Part shown: positions 31,063 to 38,538 of the stretch, piece by piece
How the letters are laid out: each line of letters starts with the position of its first letter
How positions within the stretch are numbered: position 1 is the first letter of the stretch
NCBI GenBank assembly: GCA_945482615.1
Contig: CALYRG010000003.1
Location: 1-64,000 of the forward strand
DNA length: 64,000 nucleotides
DNA from: an uncultured Clostridia bacterium
GTDB taxonomy: Bacteria > Bacillota > Clostridia > Oscillospirales > Oscillospiraceae
Direction: 5' to 3'
The notes under the pieces: model-generated
Seen by the model: the letters and a program-made list of their open reading frames with translations, nothing else
The model's database searches: none
What the model was told of the DNA's origin: nothing
Made by a program: the position numbers and the translations under genes

Positions 31063-31968
31063 ATGAACAATAATTCCCGGGATTTAAGCTGTTTTATGAA
31101 TAATTTGCAACATCGTGTTTTGACAAATATGGACAGTTCAGGCTTCGGCGTCCGCCTGGACAATCGGCTGAGCAGCTATATACCGCCTCACTGGCATCGG
31201 GAGGCAGAGCTTCTCCTTTTCATAAAAGGCAGGGTTACATGCAATATTGAGAGCACTTCCCTTCATTTTAAACGAGGTGACCTGTTTTTCATCAACTCCC
31301 TCCAGGTACATGAGACCCGGTGCAGCCGGGAAGCTGAGTATCTGGTTGTGCATATTGCGCCGGAGCAGATGTGCCTGTTCATGCCTACATTTGACCAGCT
31401 TTCCTTTCGGCTGAGCTTCCAGCCGGAGGAGCAGGATAAGGCGGCGGCCTTTGATCAGCTGAAAAAGCACATGGAGCAGATCCTGCACCTGACCCGCCAG
31501 ACGGACCCCTATGCGGCACTGGAGAGGGAATCTCACCTGTTTGCGGTGGCAGCGCTGCTGGTTCGATTTTTTTCCCAGAGCCTTGCGGTGGAGGAAACAA
31601 AGCTTCAGCGCAGCGACATGCTCCGGCTGGAGCCGGTGATGGAGTATATCAACCTTCACTTTGCCGAGGAGCTTTCTTTGGATGAAGCTGCCAATCTGAT
31701 GGGACTGAACCGGGAGTATTTCTGTCGCCTGTTCAAGAAAAACATGGGTGTCAGCTTCCTGCAGTACGTCTATCGGGTGCGGACAACGGCTGTGTGCCGG
31801 GAGCTGGAAACCACCGAGGATCCCATCGGAGATATTGCCGAACGCAACGGCTTCCGGGATCCCAAGATGCTCAACCAGTATTTTAAGGAGATTTACGGCT
31901 GCACTCCCTCGGAAAAGCGCAAGTCCTTCCGGGAGGTAATGCTGGAGGATTCCGAAGATACTGTATGA
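31063..31968 (+). CDS. AraC family transcriptional regulator
   Basis: The 301-residue protein has an N-terminal cupin-like sensor (about 35-115; PPHWHREAELLLFIKG and FKRGDLFFINSLQVHE, typical of sugar- or glycan-sensing AraC proteins). The C-terminal double helix-turn-helix (about 195-292) has LSLDEAANLMGLNREYFCRLFK, of which LSLDEAANLMGL and REYFCRLFK are the first helices, and the GFRDPKMLNQYFKE second unit. The ligand is unknown; no sugar operon adjoins it. It is divergent from the small-ORF array. The ribosome site is weak (ACGGGAT). The phosphodiesterase gene follows 35 bases later. Confidence 0.9.
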   Translation: MNNNSRDLSCFMNNLQHRVLTNMDSSGFGVRLDNRLSSYIPPHWHREAELLLFIKGRVTCNIESTSLHFKRGDLFFINSLQVHETRCSREAEYLVVHIAPEQMCLFMPTFDQLSFRLSFQPEEQDKAAAFDQLKKHMEQILHLTRQTDPYAALERESHLFAVAALLVRFFSQSLAVEETKLQRSDMLRLEPVMEYINLHFAEELSLDEAANLMGLNREYFCRLFKKNMGVSFLQYVYRVRTTAVCRELETTEDPIGDIAERNGFRDPKMLNQYFKEIYGCTPSEKRKSFREVMLEDSEDTV

Positions 31969-32003
31969 ATCCGTCGAATTGTGATATACTGTGAGGGAAT
32001 GAA

Positions 32004-32507
32004 ATGAAAATACTTGTACTGTCCGACTCCCATTCTGCCCTGAGCTTCATGCGCCGCTGCATCGGGACGGTGCGCCCGGATGCGGTGGTGCATCTGGGTG
32101 ACTACTATGAGGATGCGCAGACCATGAAAGAGGAATTCCCCGGCATCCCATTTTATATGGTGCCGGGTAACTGTGACCGGTATCGCTGCGTGTTCGGCAC
32201 GCCGGAGATCCTTACAGACCGTGTGTGTGGTGTGCAGCTGTACATGACCCATGGTCACCACCATAAGGTCAAGCAGACCCGTACCTTTCTTCTCCGGGAT
32301 GCCCGTGCTGCCCATGTGGAGGTCGTGCTCTATGGACACACCCATCAGGCCGAATGCACCCGGGAAGAGGATGGGCTGTGGGTGCTGAACCCGGGCTCCT
32401 GCGGCTATTACGGCGGAAGTGCCGGCCTGATCGAGGCTGAGAACGGCTCCATCCGGAACTGCCGGATTCTCCGGGACGGGGAGCTGGAGCAGCTCAGCAC
32501 ACGGTAG
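32004..32507 (+). CDS. YfcE/MJ0936-type metallophosphoesterase
   Basis: The 167-residue calcineurin-like phosphoesterase shows DSHS (8-11), HLGDYYED (about 31-38), PGNCDR (about 53-58), THGHHHK (about 82-88) and YGHTHQAE (about 112-119). These are the complete dinuclear metal ligands of the YfcE family. Such enzymes cleave phosphodiesters in vitro, and their physiological substrate is mostly unknown. The 3' end overlaps a small convergent gene by 14 bases. Confidence 0.92.
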   Translation: MKILVLSDSHSALSFMRRCIGTVRPDAVVHLGDYYEDAQTMKEEFPGIPFYMVPGNCDRYRCVFGTPEILTDRVCGVQLYMTHGHHHKVKQTRTFLLRDARAAHVEVVLYGHTHQAECTREEDGLWVLNPGSCGYYGGSAGLIEAENGSIRNCRILRDGELEQLSTR

Positions 32508-32667
32508 CCAGGAATACCATAGCGGTAAAGAATCCTGCCCCGGCCAGGAATGCCGTGATCAGATCCAGCACCCGGCTGGCGTAATACCGCCGGTCGGCGG
32601 CATTGGGGCAGATGGGTGCCTGAGACCGGTAAAGGGAAAGATGTCTGTTCTTTCTGGTACGTTTCAT
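32494..32667 (-). CDS. 57-residue single-pass membrane protein
   Basis: A short ORF with AGGGGGT seven bases before the ATG. The N-terminus is strongly basic (KRTRKNRHL). A hydrophobic C-terminal helix (about 34-56, LITAFLAGAGFFTAMVFLATVC split as LITAFLAGAG and FFTAMVFLATVC) ends in cysteine. No family is recognised. It overlaps the 3' end of the phosphodiesterase gene by 14 bases, which is permitted for convergent genes but lowers confidence. Confidence 0.5.
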   Translation of the reverse strand: MKRTRKNRHLSLYRSQAPICPNAADRRYYASRVLDLITAFLAGAGFFTAMVFLATVC

Positions 32668-32753
32668 GGATGTGACCCCCTTGCTTTGTTATACGAGGAG
32701 TGTACAGAAGAAACAGTCCAATAAACCGTACCATTGATTCTTTTCGGATTCCC

Positions 32754-32782
32754 TTGAAACCCTTGGCTAAGTATGCTATACT
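32754..32782 (+). promoter_or_regulatory. Sigma-A promoter of the 130-residue membrane protein
   Basis: TTGAAA, a 17-base spacer and TATACT, 32 bases before the start. Confidence 0.75.
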
Positions 32783-32813
32783 ACAAACAAATTTAGACAA
32801 CCGGAGGTCAACC

Positions 32814-33206
32814 ATGGAAAAGTCCGGAACGCTTCCCAAAACAGGCGGCTTCGAAAAGTTTAAGGCTGTCTGCGCGAAAATAAATCACTATATCGACCTT
32901 GTGGGCAGTACTCTGTTTCATCTGCGCAAGCCGGTGCTGGCTGCACCGGTGGTCTATTATGCCCTGCGGCTGGCAAGCTACAACCAGTCCAATTTGCCGC
33001 CCCAGGTGGGGATCAACCTCCAGGCTACCGGAGAGTTTGCAAGCTTCATCAGCCGCCAGCTGGCCGTTATGGGGCCTCTGGGGCTGACGCTGGGGTGCCT
33101 GGCGCTTATGTTCCTGTCCAAGCGGGCCACCTTCCCATGGATCATCAGCGTTTTTACCCTGGCGCTGCCGCTGCTGCTGCTTCTGAGCAATCTCTATCCC
33201 AACTGA
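32814..33206 (+). CDS. Small integral membrane protein
   Basis: The 130-residue protein has about three hydrophobic segments (about 43-57, 82-100, 106-126). It begins with a polar, Lys-rich stretch and ends NLYPN. The family is not recognised. Upstream in-frame sequence to 32700 overlaps the promoter, and the ATG at 32814 has CGGAGG seven bases upstream. It is monocistronic with its own sigma-A promoter, followed by the presumed non-coding RNA. Confidence 0.75.
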   Translation: MEKSGTLPKTGGFEKFKAVCAKINHYIDLVGSTLFHLRKPVLAAPVVYYALRLASYNQSNLPPQVGINLQATGEFASFISRQLAVMGPLGLTLGCLALMFLSKRATFPWIISVFTLALPLLLLLSNLYPN

Positions 33207-33295
33207 CGGCGAATGAAGAAAAGTTGCACAAAATTCTTCTTGAATTGTTTAAGGTTTCGTCACAATTTGCCCGCTGCGTCTGGTATAATATGGGT

Positions 33296-33500
33296 GTAAG
33301 GGCGGTAGGCAATGGGGGAAACCGATGCCGTGGAAACATCTGCGGATAAGCCGACGGTGTACCTGTGACACGCTGCACTGCCGCAAAAAAAGAGGACGGA
33401 AGATGGGTACCGGCCACAGTGTGGCCCGGCTGAGAAGGACATACCCATTTCGAGGAAAAAAGCGCCCCATGGAGAGCATTCCGTGGGGCGCCGGTTTTTT
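33296..33500 (+). ncRNA. Probable structured non-coding RNA (about 205 nt)
   Basis: The 355-base gap before punA has no supported ORF. It begins with an extended -10 promoter, TGGTATAAT (33281-33289), and ends at a strong terminator. GCGGTAG (33302-33308) pairs with CTGCCGC (33378-33384) to close a multibranch domain that contains a GGCA/TGCC hairpin and GTGT/ACAC arms. An A/G-rich linker (33384-33402) follows, and then ATGGGTA with TACCCAT (33403-33409 with 33442-33448) encloses a CCGG/CCGG hairpin. It does not match tmRNA, SRP RNA, RNase P RNA or the riboswitches I know. punA has its own promoter after the terminator, so this is a free transcript rather than a leader. Confidence 0.6.
33462..33500 (+). 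terminator. Intrinsic terminator of the non-coding RNA
   Basis: A 12-bp stem (33462-33473 with 33480-33491, one G-U pair) with a 6-base loop, ending in six T. Confidence 0.9.
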
Positions 33501-33505
33501 ATAAA

Positions 33506-33534
33506 TTGACAGGCACAGGGCTTTGCGGTATACT
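33506..33534 (+). promoter_or_regulatory. Sigma-A promoter of punA
   Basis: TTGACA, a 17-base spacer and TATACT, starting five bases after the terminator T-run. Confidence 0.88.
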
Positions 33535-33561
33535 GGCAGAAAGACAGAAGGAGGTATTGGA

Positions 33562-34392
33562 ATGAACCAAATGATGGAAAAACTGAACAGGTGTGTTGAG
33601 GTTATTCGGGAGAAGACTTCTTTTCAGCCGGAGGCAGCCTTGGTGCTGGGCTCCGGATTGGGCGGCTTTGGTGAAATGGTGGAGGACGCTCTCAGGATTC
33701 CCTATGCATCCATTCCCGGGTTCCCGGTGTCCACGGTGCCTGGTCATGCAGGACAGTTCATCCTGGGCTATGTCCGGGGTGTCCCGGTGATCGTAATGCA
33801 GGGCCGTGTCCACTATTATGAGGGCTACCCCATGGAGGACGTGGTGATGCCCATCCGGATCATGGGAATGCTGGGGGCGAAGAAGCTCATCCTGACCAAC
33901 GCCGCCGGCGGCGTGAATACAGCCTTTACCCCCGGCGATCTGATGCTGCTGGAGGATCATATCTCCGCCTTTGTTCCCAGCCCTCTGCGAGGGGAGAACC
34001 TGGATGCCCTGGGCACCCGGTTCCCGGATATGAGCTGTGTCTACGACAGACACCTGCGCCAGGCCGCTGAGCAGGCTGCCGAAAGCCGGGGAATTGCCCT
34101 TCAGAAGGGCGTTTACCTTCAGTGGCCGGGCCCTAACTATGAGTCTCCGGCGGAAATTCGGATGTTCCGCACTCTGGGCGCCGATGCGGTGGGCATGAGC
34201 ACGGTGTGCGAAGCCATTGCCGCCCGGCATATGGGCCTGCGGGTGTGCGCCGTGTCCTGCATCACCAATATGGCCTGCGGCATCCTGCCCCAGCCTCTGA
34301 GCCATGAGGAGGTGCAGGAAACCGCGAGCCGCGTTCGGGAAAAATTCGAGAGCCTGATCCTGGAAATGATCGGAAGATTTGCAGACGCATAG
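33562..34392 (+). CDS. punA: Purine nucleoside phosphorylase I
   Basis: The 276-residue trimeric-type enzyme splits inosine or guanosine with phosphate for purine salvage. It shows LGSGLGGFG (about 31-39, phosphate binding), GRVHYYEGY (about 84-92), NAAGGVN (about 115-121), and the purine-binding MSTVCEA and SCITNMA segments. The ATG at 33562 has AGGAGG upstream; the longer in-frame reading is not needed. A LURP-one-like gene follows after 54 bases without a clear terminator. Confidence 0.95.
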   Translation: MNQMMEKLNRCVEVIREKTSFQPEAALVLGSGLGGFGEMVEDALRIPYASIPGFPVSTVPGHAGQFILGYVRGVPVIVMQGRVHYYEGYPMEDVVMPIRIMGMLGAKKLILTNAAGGVNTAFTPGDLMLLEDHISAFVPSPLRGENLDALGTRFPDMSCVYDRHLRQAAEQAAESRGIALQKGVYLQWPGPNYESPAEIRMFRTLGADAVGMSTVCEAIAARHMGLRVCAVSCITNMACGILPQPLSHEEVQETASRVREKFESLILEMIGRFADA

Positions 34393-34446
34393 GGAAGTGC
34401 CGGGCCGGTGCGAGACCTGTATTTTATCAGAGAGAGGAACATACCC

Positions 34447-34920
34447 ATGAGATTGTTGTTTCGGCAGAGACTCTTTTCCTGGTTTTACAGCTACGATGTC
34501 TATAATGAAGCCGGTCAGACTGTCTACACGGTCAAAGGCGAGCTGGCTTGGGGCCACTGTCTGAGGATTTATGATGCCTCCGGCCGTGAGCTGGGTACTG
34601 TGAAGGAGCGGGTACTGACCCTGCTTCCCAAATTTGAAATGTATCTTGGCGATCGGTACATCGGCTGCATCAGCAAGGAATTTTCCTTTTTGAAACCGAG
34701 ATTCCAAATTGACTGCAACGGCTGGCGGATCGACGGCGACTGGCTGGAATGGGACTATACCATTTTCGATGGGAATGGCCGTCCCATTGCCGCCGTTTCC
34801 AAGGAAATTCTGAACTGGACAGACACCTACGTCATTGATGTGGAGAACCCCGGAAACGCCCTGTGCGCCCTGATGCTGGTGCTGGCCATCGATGCGGAGA
34901 AGTGTTCCCGCTCAGATTGA
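34447..34920 (+). CDS. LURP-one/Tubby-like barrel protein (YxjI type)
   Basis: The 157-residue protein consists of repeated beta motifs: YDVYNEAGQTVYTVKGE, RIYDASGRELGTVKER and YTIFDGNGRPIAAVSKE. This duplicated strand-turn pattern is diagnostic of the LOR/Tubby C2 phospholipid-scramblase-like fold. There is no catalytic motif. Bacterial members are of unknown role, possibly lipid binding. It has GAGAGG upstream of the ATG. It probably shares the punA transcript and ends at a bidirectional terminator. Confidence 0.85.
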   Translation: MRLLFRQRLFSWFYSYDVYNEAGQTVYTVKGELAWGHCLRIYDASGRELGTVKERVLTLLPKFEMYLGDRYIGCISKEFSFLKPRFQIDCNGWRIDGDWLEWDYTIFDGNGRPIAAVSKEILNWTDTYVIDVENPGNALCALMLVLAIDAEKCSRSD

Positions 34921-34924
34921 TATG

Positions 34925-34955
34925 AAAAAGTTCCCGGGGTCTCCGGGAACTTTTT
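34925..34955. terminator. Bidirectional terminator
   Basis: An 8-bp GC-rich stem GTTCCCGG with its complement, flanked by A5 and T5, between the convergent LOR and pgsA genes. Confidence 0.85.
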
Positions 34956-34961
34956 CACGAT

Positions 34962-35534
34962 CTATAGATCCTGAATGGGGCTGTTTTTCTGGAAATACGC
35001 CCGAATATAGGAAACAAAGGAAATCAACAGAAATACGCTGTCCACAACGGCGATGAGGGTGACTGCGGATCTTTCCAGGCCGGGCAGCAGCACCATAGCG
35101 ATCAGGCTGACGAACAGCACCGTGGTACACACCTTGCCTGCCATCAGCGCGCCGGGAAGCATCCGGCCCCGGCGCAGGTGGATGATACCCATCACGGCCT
35201 GGAACAGCTCTTTCACAACGAACAGCACCAGCACAGGCCGCAGCTCCGGGTGCTCCAGAGACAGACAGAAGGTCAGCACGAACTGGGTCAATTTGTCCGC
35301 AATGGGGTCCAGTATTTTGCCCAGAGTGGAGATCATATGGAACCGCCGGGCAATTTTGCCGTCAATAAGATCTGTCAGACAGGATATAGCGAGGATCAGA
35401 CCTGCGATCAGGAACTGGCGGCGTTCGGTAGCGCCCAGATAAATATGGGCATACACCGGAATGAGTGCCAGCCGGAACAGGCTGAGCAGATTGGGGATGG
35501 TAAATACTTCTTTTTTCCAGTCCTTGATGTGCAT
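34962..35534 (-). CDS. pgsA: CDP-diacylglycerol-glycerol-3-phosphate 3-phosphatidyltransferase-type enzyme
   Basis: The 190-residue membrane protein has about five helices and the full CDP-alcohol phosphotransferase motif DG..AR........G...D...D (DGKIARRF, then TLGKILDPIAD, about 61-84). PgsA makes phosphatidylglycerol phosphate for anionic lipids. TIPNLLSLFRL near the N-terminus is typical. The family also includes cardiolipin and inositol enzymes, so the exact alcohol is inferred. The ATG at 35534 has GGAGG upstream. Confidence 0.85.
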   Translation of the reverse strand: MHIKDWKKEVFTIPNLLSLFRLALIPVYAHIYLGATERRQFLIAGLILAISCLTDLIDGKIARRFHMISTLGKILDPIADKLTQFVLTFCLSLEHPELRPVLVLFVVKELFQAVMGIIHLRRGRMLPGALMAGKVCTTVLFVSLIAMVLLPGLERSAVTLIAVVDSVFLLISFVSYIRAYFQKNSPIQDL

Positions 35535-35574
35535 GGGCTTCCTCCATAGGGTGGGACATTTCTGTATGTTCCAT

Positions 35575-35603
35575 ATTATAGACCATCGGATTGTGTTAAT
35601 CAA
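35575..35603 (-). promoter_or_regulatory. Sigma-A promoter of pgsA
   Basis: On the minus strand, TTGATT (35598-35603), a 17-base spacer and TATAAT (35575-35580). Confidence 0.75.
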
Positions 35604-35715
35604 GGGGAACTTGGTCGCGGATGTGCATGGGATCGATACGCTGTAAGGGGAGTATTGTCAGGCTTAACCGCCGTTAACCCTTTTTGAAACAGAAAAGCCG
35701 GATTTCATCAAACAA

Positions 35716-36249
35716 TTACGTTCTGTGTTTCCTTAAATTGGCAGCCAGCGGGTAATGCAGCGCCAGATGCTTCCAGGTCATCCGGTCCAGATTTCCGGTC
35801 ATAGGAAGATTAGACAGGGACTGGAAGGAGGACAGGGAATCCGCGGTGGCGGCGTCCAGGATGCCGCCGGTACCCGGCTGGCCAATGCTTCCGTAGACAA
35901 GGGCAAGCACGGTCAGCATTCCCTGAACCAGAGGAAGAATGTTGTGGGACTCTCCCTGGCGGATAACCTGGCCGGGCTCCAGAATCACGATCACCGGCTC
36001 GGCGGCAGCCTGCTCCACAAGAGCGGGCTCATATGCGGAAACGACCGCATCCCAGGTGGCCTGATCGGTGATTCCTGTGACAGGAATACCGTGCTGCCTC
36101 TGGAAGTTGGTAACAGCCCGGGTTGTCTCCGGGCCATAGATCCCATCGGGGATCAAAGGAAGGTATCGGTCATCGCTTTCCGCAAGTACCCGGAGCATGG
36201 TCTGTAAGCTCCGGATGGGCTGGCTGACAAAGGATTCTCCTGGTCTCAT
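35716..36249 (-). CDS. Protein with two peptidoglycan-binding (PG_binding_1) domains
   Basis: The 177-residue protein has two tandem three-helix wall-binding repeats: SLQTMLRVLAE to PDGIYGPETTRAVTNFQ with VTGITDQATWDAV (about 14-70), and a degenerate second copy (about 105-165, ending MTGNLDRMTWKHL). No signal peptide or catalytic domain is seen. It is the last gene of a three-gene unit and overlaps the SpoIID-like gene by four bases. Its likely place is the spore cortex or the mother-cell side of the spore wall. Confidence 0.85.
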   Translation of the reverse strand: MRPGESFVSQPIRSLQTMLRVLAESDDRYLPLIPDGIYGPETTRAVTNFQRQHGIPVTGITDQATWDAVVSAYEPALVEQAAAEPVIVILEPGQVIRQGESHNILPLVQGMLTVLALVYGSIGQPGTGGILDAATADSLSSFQSLSNLPMTGNLDRMTWKHLALHYPLAANLRKHRT

Positions 36250-37478
36250 CGAATCACCTCCTGCCTGACTGGGTCCTGATTTCCGGTACGAAGCTCGGTG
36301 CCGGGATATTGGGTCATGGTTCCGGTTCTGGAGTAGCGTGCTCTGGGCAGCGTGCCGCTGATGACTGCGCTGGTGTAGGGGAAGTGCTCCGGATCCCGGA
36401 GACTGGTGGTTTCAATCCCGGAGAACTGATCGTAGATGGCACCCCAGGTGTCGAAATTCACAATGCCTGTCTGGGGAAGCCCAAAGTAGCCTTGGGCTGC
36501 CAGCACGGCCTCTCTGGTGGCAGAGCCAAAGATACCGTCCACCACCGGGGCGGGGATCTGGGGGATGTAGGCCGCCAGCACCGACAGCATGTATTGCAGG
36601 TGCTCTACCTTGATGCCCCGGTCCCCCTGGCGGATGGGATTGGACAGGGCCCAGTCGATGGCATAGTATTTCTGCCCCTCACTGCGCAGCTCCGACAGGG
36701 AGGTGACGGCGGTGTAGTAGCGCACCAGAGCGTACCAGGTGGCTGGACCGACAACGCCGTCCGGGGCCAGGTTGAAAATCTCCTGGAAGGTTCGCACGGC
36801 GTTCTCTGTCTTCACTCCGTAGATTCCGTCTACCGGTGTGATTTTGGGTATAGCGGGGTAGTTCTGGGAGATTCGGTTCAGGGAGGATTGGACGACGACC
36901 ACGCTGGGGCCGGAAATCCCCCGGCGCAGGGGATATCCGGGATAGGAGGAGGTGATTCCCCGGATGGGAGCATTGTTCACCACCTCGATATTTCCATAGT
37001 AGCTGCGCAGAATTTCGATGGAGTTGTAGCCCTGCAGAGCCAGATTCTGACTTCCCCACTGGCTCAGCCCTTCACAGGTGGCGGTGGTGCCGTTGCAGAA
37101 TTTGGCGGCAAGGGGTTCCGCAAAGCCCGGACGGCGCAGATAGTCATTGAACAGCTCGTCGGCAATCCGGGCCACATTTTCAAAGTAGCTTCTCCCATTG
37201 ACAAAGAACTGGTCATAGGCGGTGGAATTGGTGATGTCAAAGTCATAGCCCCGGCTGCGGTAGAACTCGGTGTACACCCGATTCAGCGCGAAGGAAACGA
37301 TGGCCAGTATGTTGGCCCGGAGGGCGCTTTCCTCCCAGGTTGGGTAGATTTCGCTGGAGGCTACATTCTTTACGTAGTCCACAAAGGGAACAGTGACATT
37401 GGCTGCCGCGGAATTGGGCGGGCCCAGGTGGACGGTGATCTGCTGGGGAACGAAGGGAATAACCGATACGGTGGGCAT
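36246..37478 (-). CDS. SpoIID-like domain fused to two peptidoglycan-binding domains
   Basis: In this 410-residue protein, residues about 30-165 resemble the SpoIID/LytB domain (SEIYPTWEESALRANILAI, FALNRVYTEFYRSRGYDFD, then CEGLSQWGSQNLA), known from the engulfment glycan hydrolase and amidase enhancers. Residues about 190-255 (DGIYGVKTENAVRTFQ) and 285-350 (DGIFGSATREAVLAAQ) are PG_binding_1 repeats. There is no obvious signal peptide, unusual for SpoIID, so it may act from the mother-cell cytosol or be exported atypically. AGGAGGTG precedes the ATG. It lies between the 126-residue gene and the two-repeat gene. Confidence 0.85.
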   Translation of the reverse strand: MPTVSVIPFVPQQITVHLGPPNSAAANVTVPFVDYVKNVASSEIYPTWEESALRANILAIVSFALNRVYTEFYRSRGYDFDITNSTAYDQFFVNGRSYFENVARIADELFNDYLRRPGFAEPLAAKFCNGTTATCEGLSQWGSQNLALQGYNSIEILRSYYGNIEVVNNAPIRGITSSYPGYPLRRGISGPSVVVVQSSLNRISQNYPAIPKITPVDGIYGVKTENAVRTFQEIFNLAPDGVVGPATWYALVRYYTAVTSLSELRSEGQKYYAIDWALSNPIRQGDRGIKVEHLQYMLSVLAAYIPQIPAPVVDGIFGSATREAVLAAQGYFGLPQTGIVNFDTWGAIYDQFSGIETTSLRDPEHFPYTSAVISGTLPRARYSRTGTMTQYPGTELRTGNQDPVRQEVIR

Positions 37479-37488
37479 ACTTCACCTC

Positions 37489-37869
37489 CTAAAGGTTCTG
37501 AGGTGGCGTGTCGAAGACTTCGGCCTGACCAAAATAGTCCGGAAGCTCCGACAAAGGAACCAGTTCCAGCTCCTGCAAGGTCGTGACACCGGCAAAGACC
37601 TGAAGATTTTCCACTTCGATCTGCTCGTAGCCGGCTTTTCGGGCGTACAGATTCACAATGGAGAAGGGCCGCTCCGCCGGGTCCGGGGACTGGCTTTCGG
37701 ATCGTTCCGGAACCGGAATGGGAATGGGCGTGATCTTCCCGCTTCGGTCGGTCAGCCGCATGGCAATGGCAGTCCCATCGGTGGCTGTCACGACAATGGC
37801 GGTGTCCTTCAGAGGCAGTTGGGCCTCACTGGCGAATGCGCGTACCTGTATGTATCCGGTTGCCTGCAA
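37489..37869 (-). CDS. Carboxypeptidase-regulatory-like (beta-sandwich) protein
   Basis: The 126-residue protein begins QATGYIQVRAFASEAQLPLKD, continues with a TDRSGKI turn and later ARKAGYEQIEVENLQVF. This matches the CarboxypepD_reg-like fold seen as an accessory in surface and spore proteins. A TTG start at 37869 is inferred because AAAGGAG is eight bases upstream; the in-frame ATG at 37908 has no site and overlaps the promoter. It is the first gene of the trio. Confidence 0.65.
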   Translation of the reverse strand: MQATGYIQVRAFASEAQLPLKDTAIVVTATDGTAIAMRLTDRSGKITPIPIPVPERSESQSPDPAERPFSIVNLYARKAGYEQIEVENLQVFAGVTTLQELELVPLSELPDYFGQAEVFDTPPQNL

Positions 37870-37897
37870 GCAAAACACTCCTTTCTGCTTTCGGATT

Positions 37898-37926
37898 ATG
37901 GTATGCACAGGGCCGGGAGAATGTGA
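37898..37926 (-). promoter_or_regulatory. Sigma-E-like promoter of the SpoIID/PG-binding trio
   Basis: On the minus strand, TCACATT (37920-37926), exactly 14 bases, CATACCAT (37898-37905): 6/7 and 7/8 matches to the sigma-E consensus, about 30 bases before the TTG start. It is the best sporulation promoter in the window. Confidence 0.65.
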
Positions 37927-37960
37927 AAAGAACGCCCTCCGGGAGCCGGGAAGGGCGTTC
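37926..37960 (-). terminator. Terminator after the helical 143-residue gene
   Basis: On the minus strand, a GAACGCCCT stem (37930-37938 with 37952-37960) followed by CTTTTC. It directly abuts the trio promoter. Confidence 0.7.
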
Positions 37961-37976
37961 GATATTCGGGGAACCG

Positions 37977-38408
37977 CTACAGAAAAGACTCCATCTGACG
38001 GATGTTGGCTGTTTCGCAGTCCAGAAGCTTCTGGGAAAGGATCTGAACCTGCTGGTCCTGATTGTCATAGCGGTGGATGTTTTTCAGGCTTTTGATCATG
38101 CCTCGGGTATTACCGAGGATCATCATGTCGGCGATTTTGGAGTCGCTGCCACGGCCTCCCAGCTTCATTCGTGCCGCCATGTCGGACATGAAGCGCACGG
38201 CGGGATCCAGCTCCCGTACCTCCCACCCCCGCTGGGAGGCAATGGCATGGGCCTCCGTCTCGATGGAATCATACTCCCGCAGCTGGGACTGCAGTGCTTT
38301 GCGCAGTCCGGGGCGCATGCTGGTGTCCAGAACACTGCGAATGCCGATCTGACCCATCTGGGTAGTTTTCAGTACAGAGGACAAAACTTCCTGACTGGTT
38401 TTCTTCAT
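37977..38408 (-). CDS. Helical protein, possibly ferritin-like or spore-coat related
   Basis: The 143-residue, all-helical, highly charged protein has no signal peptide or membrane segment. The pattern of long helices ending LLDCETANIRQMESFL resembles ferritin-like spore coat proteins, but I cannot name a family with confidence. The ATG at 38408 has a weak GTGGA site; an earlier in-frame start at 38444 is possible. It sits between the SpoIID trio and asnB, both with sigma-E-like promoters, so a sporulation link is plausible from context. Confidence 0.6.
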   Translation of the reverse strand: MKKTSQEVLSSVLKTTQMGQIGIRSVLDTSMRPGLRKALQSQLREYDSIETEAHAIASQRGWEVRELDPAVRFMSDMAARMKLGGRGSDSKIADMMILGNTRGMIKSLKNIHRYDNQDQQVQILSQKLLDCETANIRQMESFL

Positions 38409-38484
38409 TTTTCCACAGTCCTTCCACGGCGCGGTACGGACCACACCTTTTTCACTTTTTGTGATCGATCATCAGGAGCAGTAT

Positions 38485-38514
38485 GCACATTTTCTGCCGC
38501 TTCATGCATAGAAT
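38485..38514 (+). promoter_or_regulatory. Candidate sigma-E promoter of asnB
   Basis: GCACATT, 15 bases, CATAGAAT: 6/7 and 7/8 matches to the sigma-E consensus, 24 bases before the start codon. Bacillus asnO is a sporulation asparagine synthetase controlled by sigma-E, which fits. Confidence 0.5.
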
Positions 38515-38538
38515 ATGGGAACGAAAGGATGTGATCCT

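Noticed and set aside
33403-33448. TPP riboswitch suggested by GGCTGAGA and a following ACCC
   Set aside because: The second half of the TPP core is missing and no thiamine gene follows; punA has a separate promoter after the terminator.
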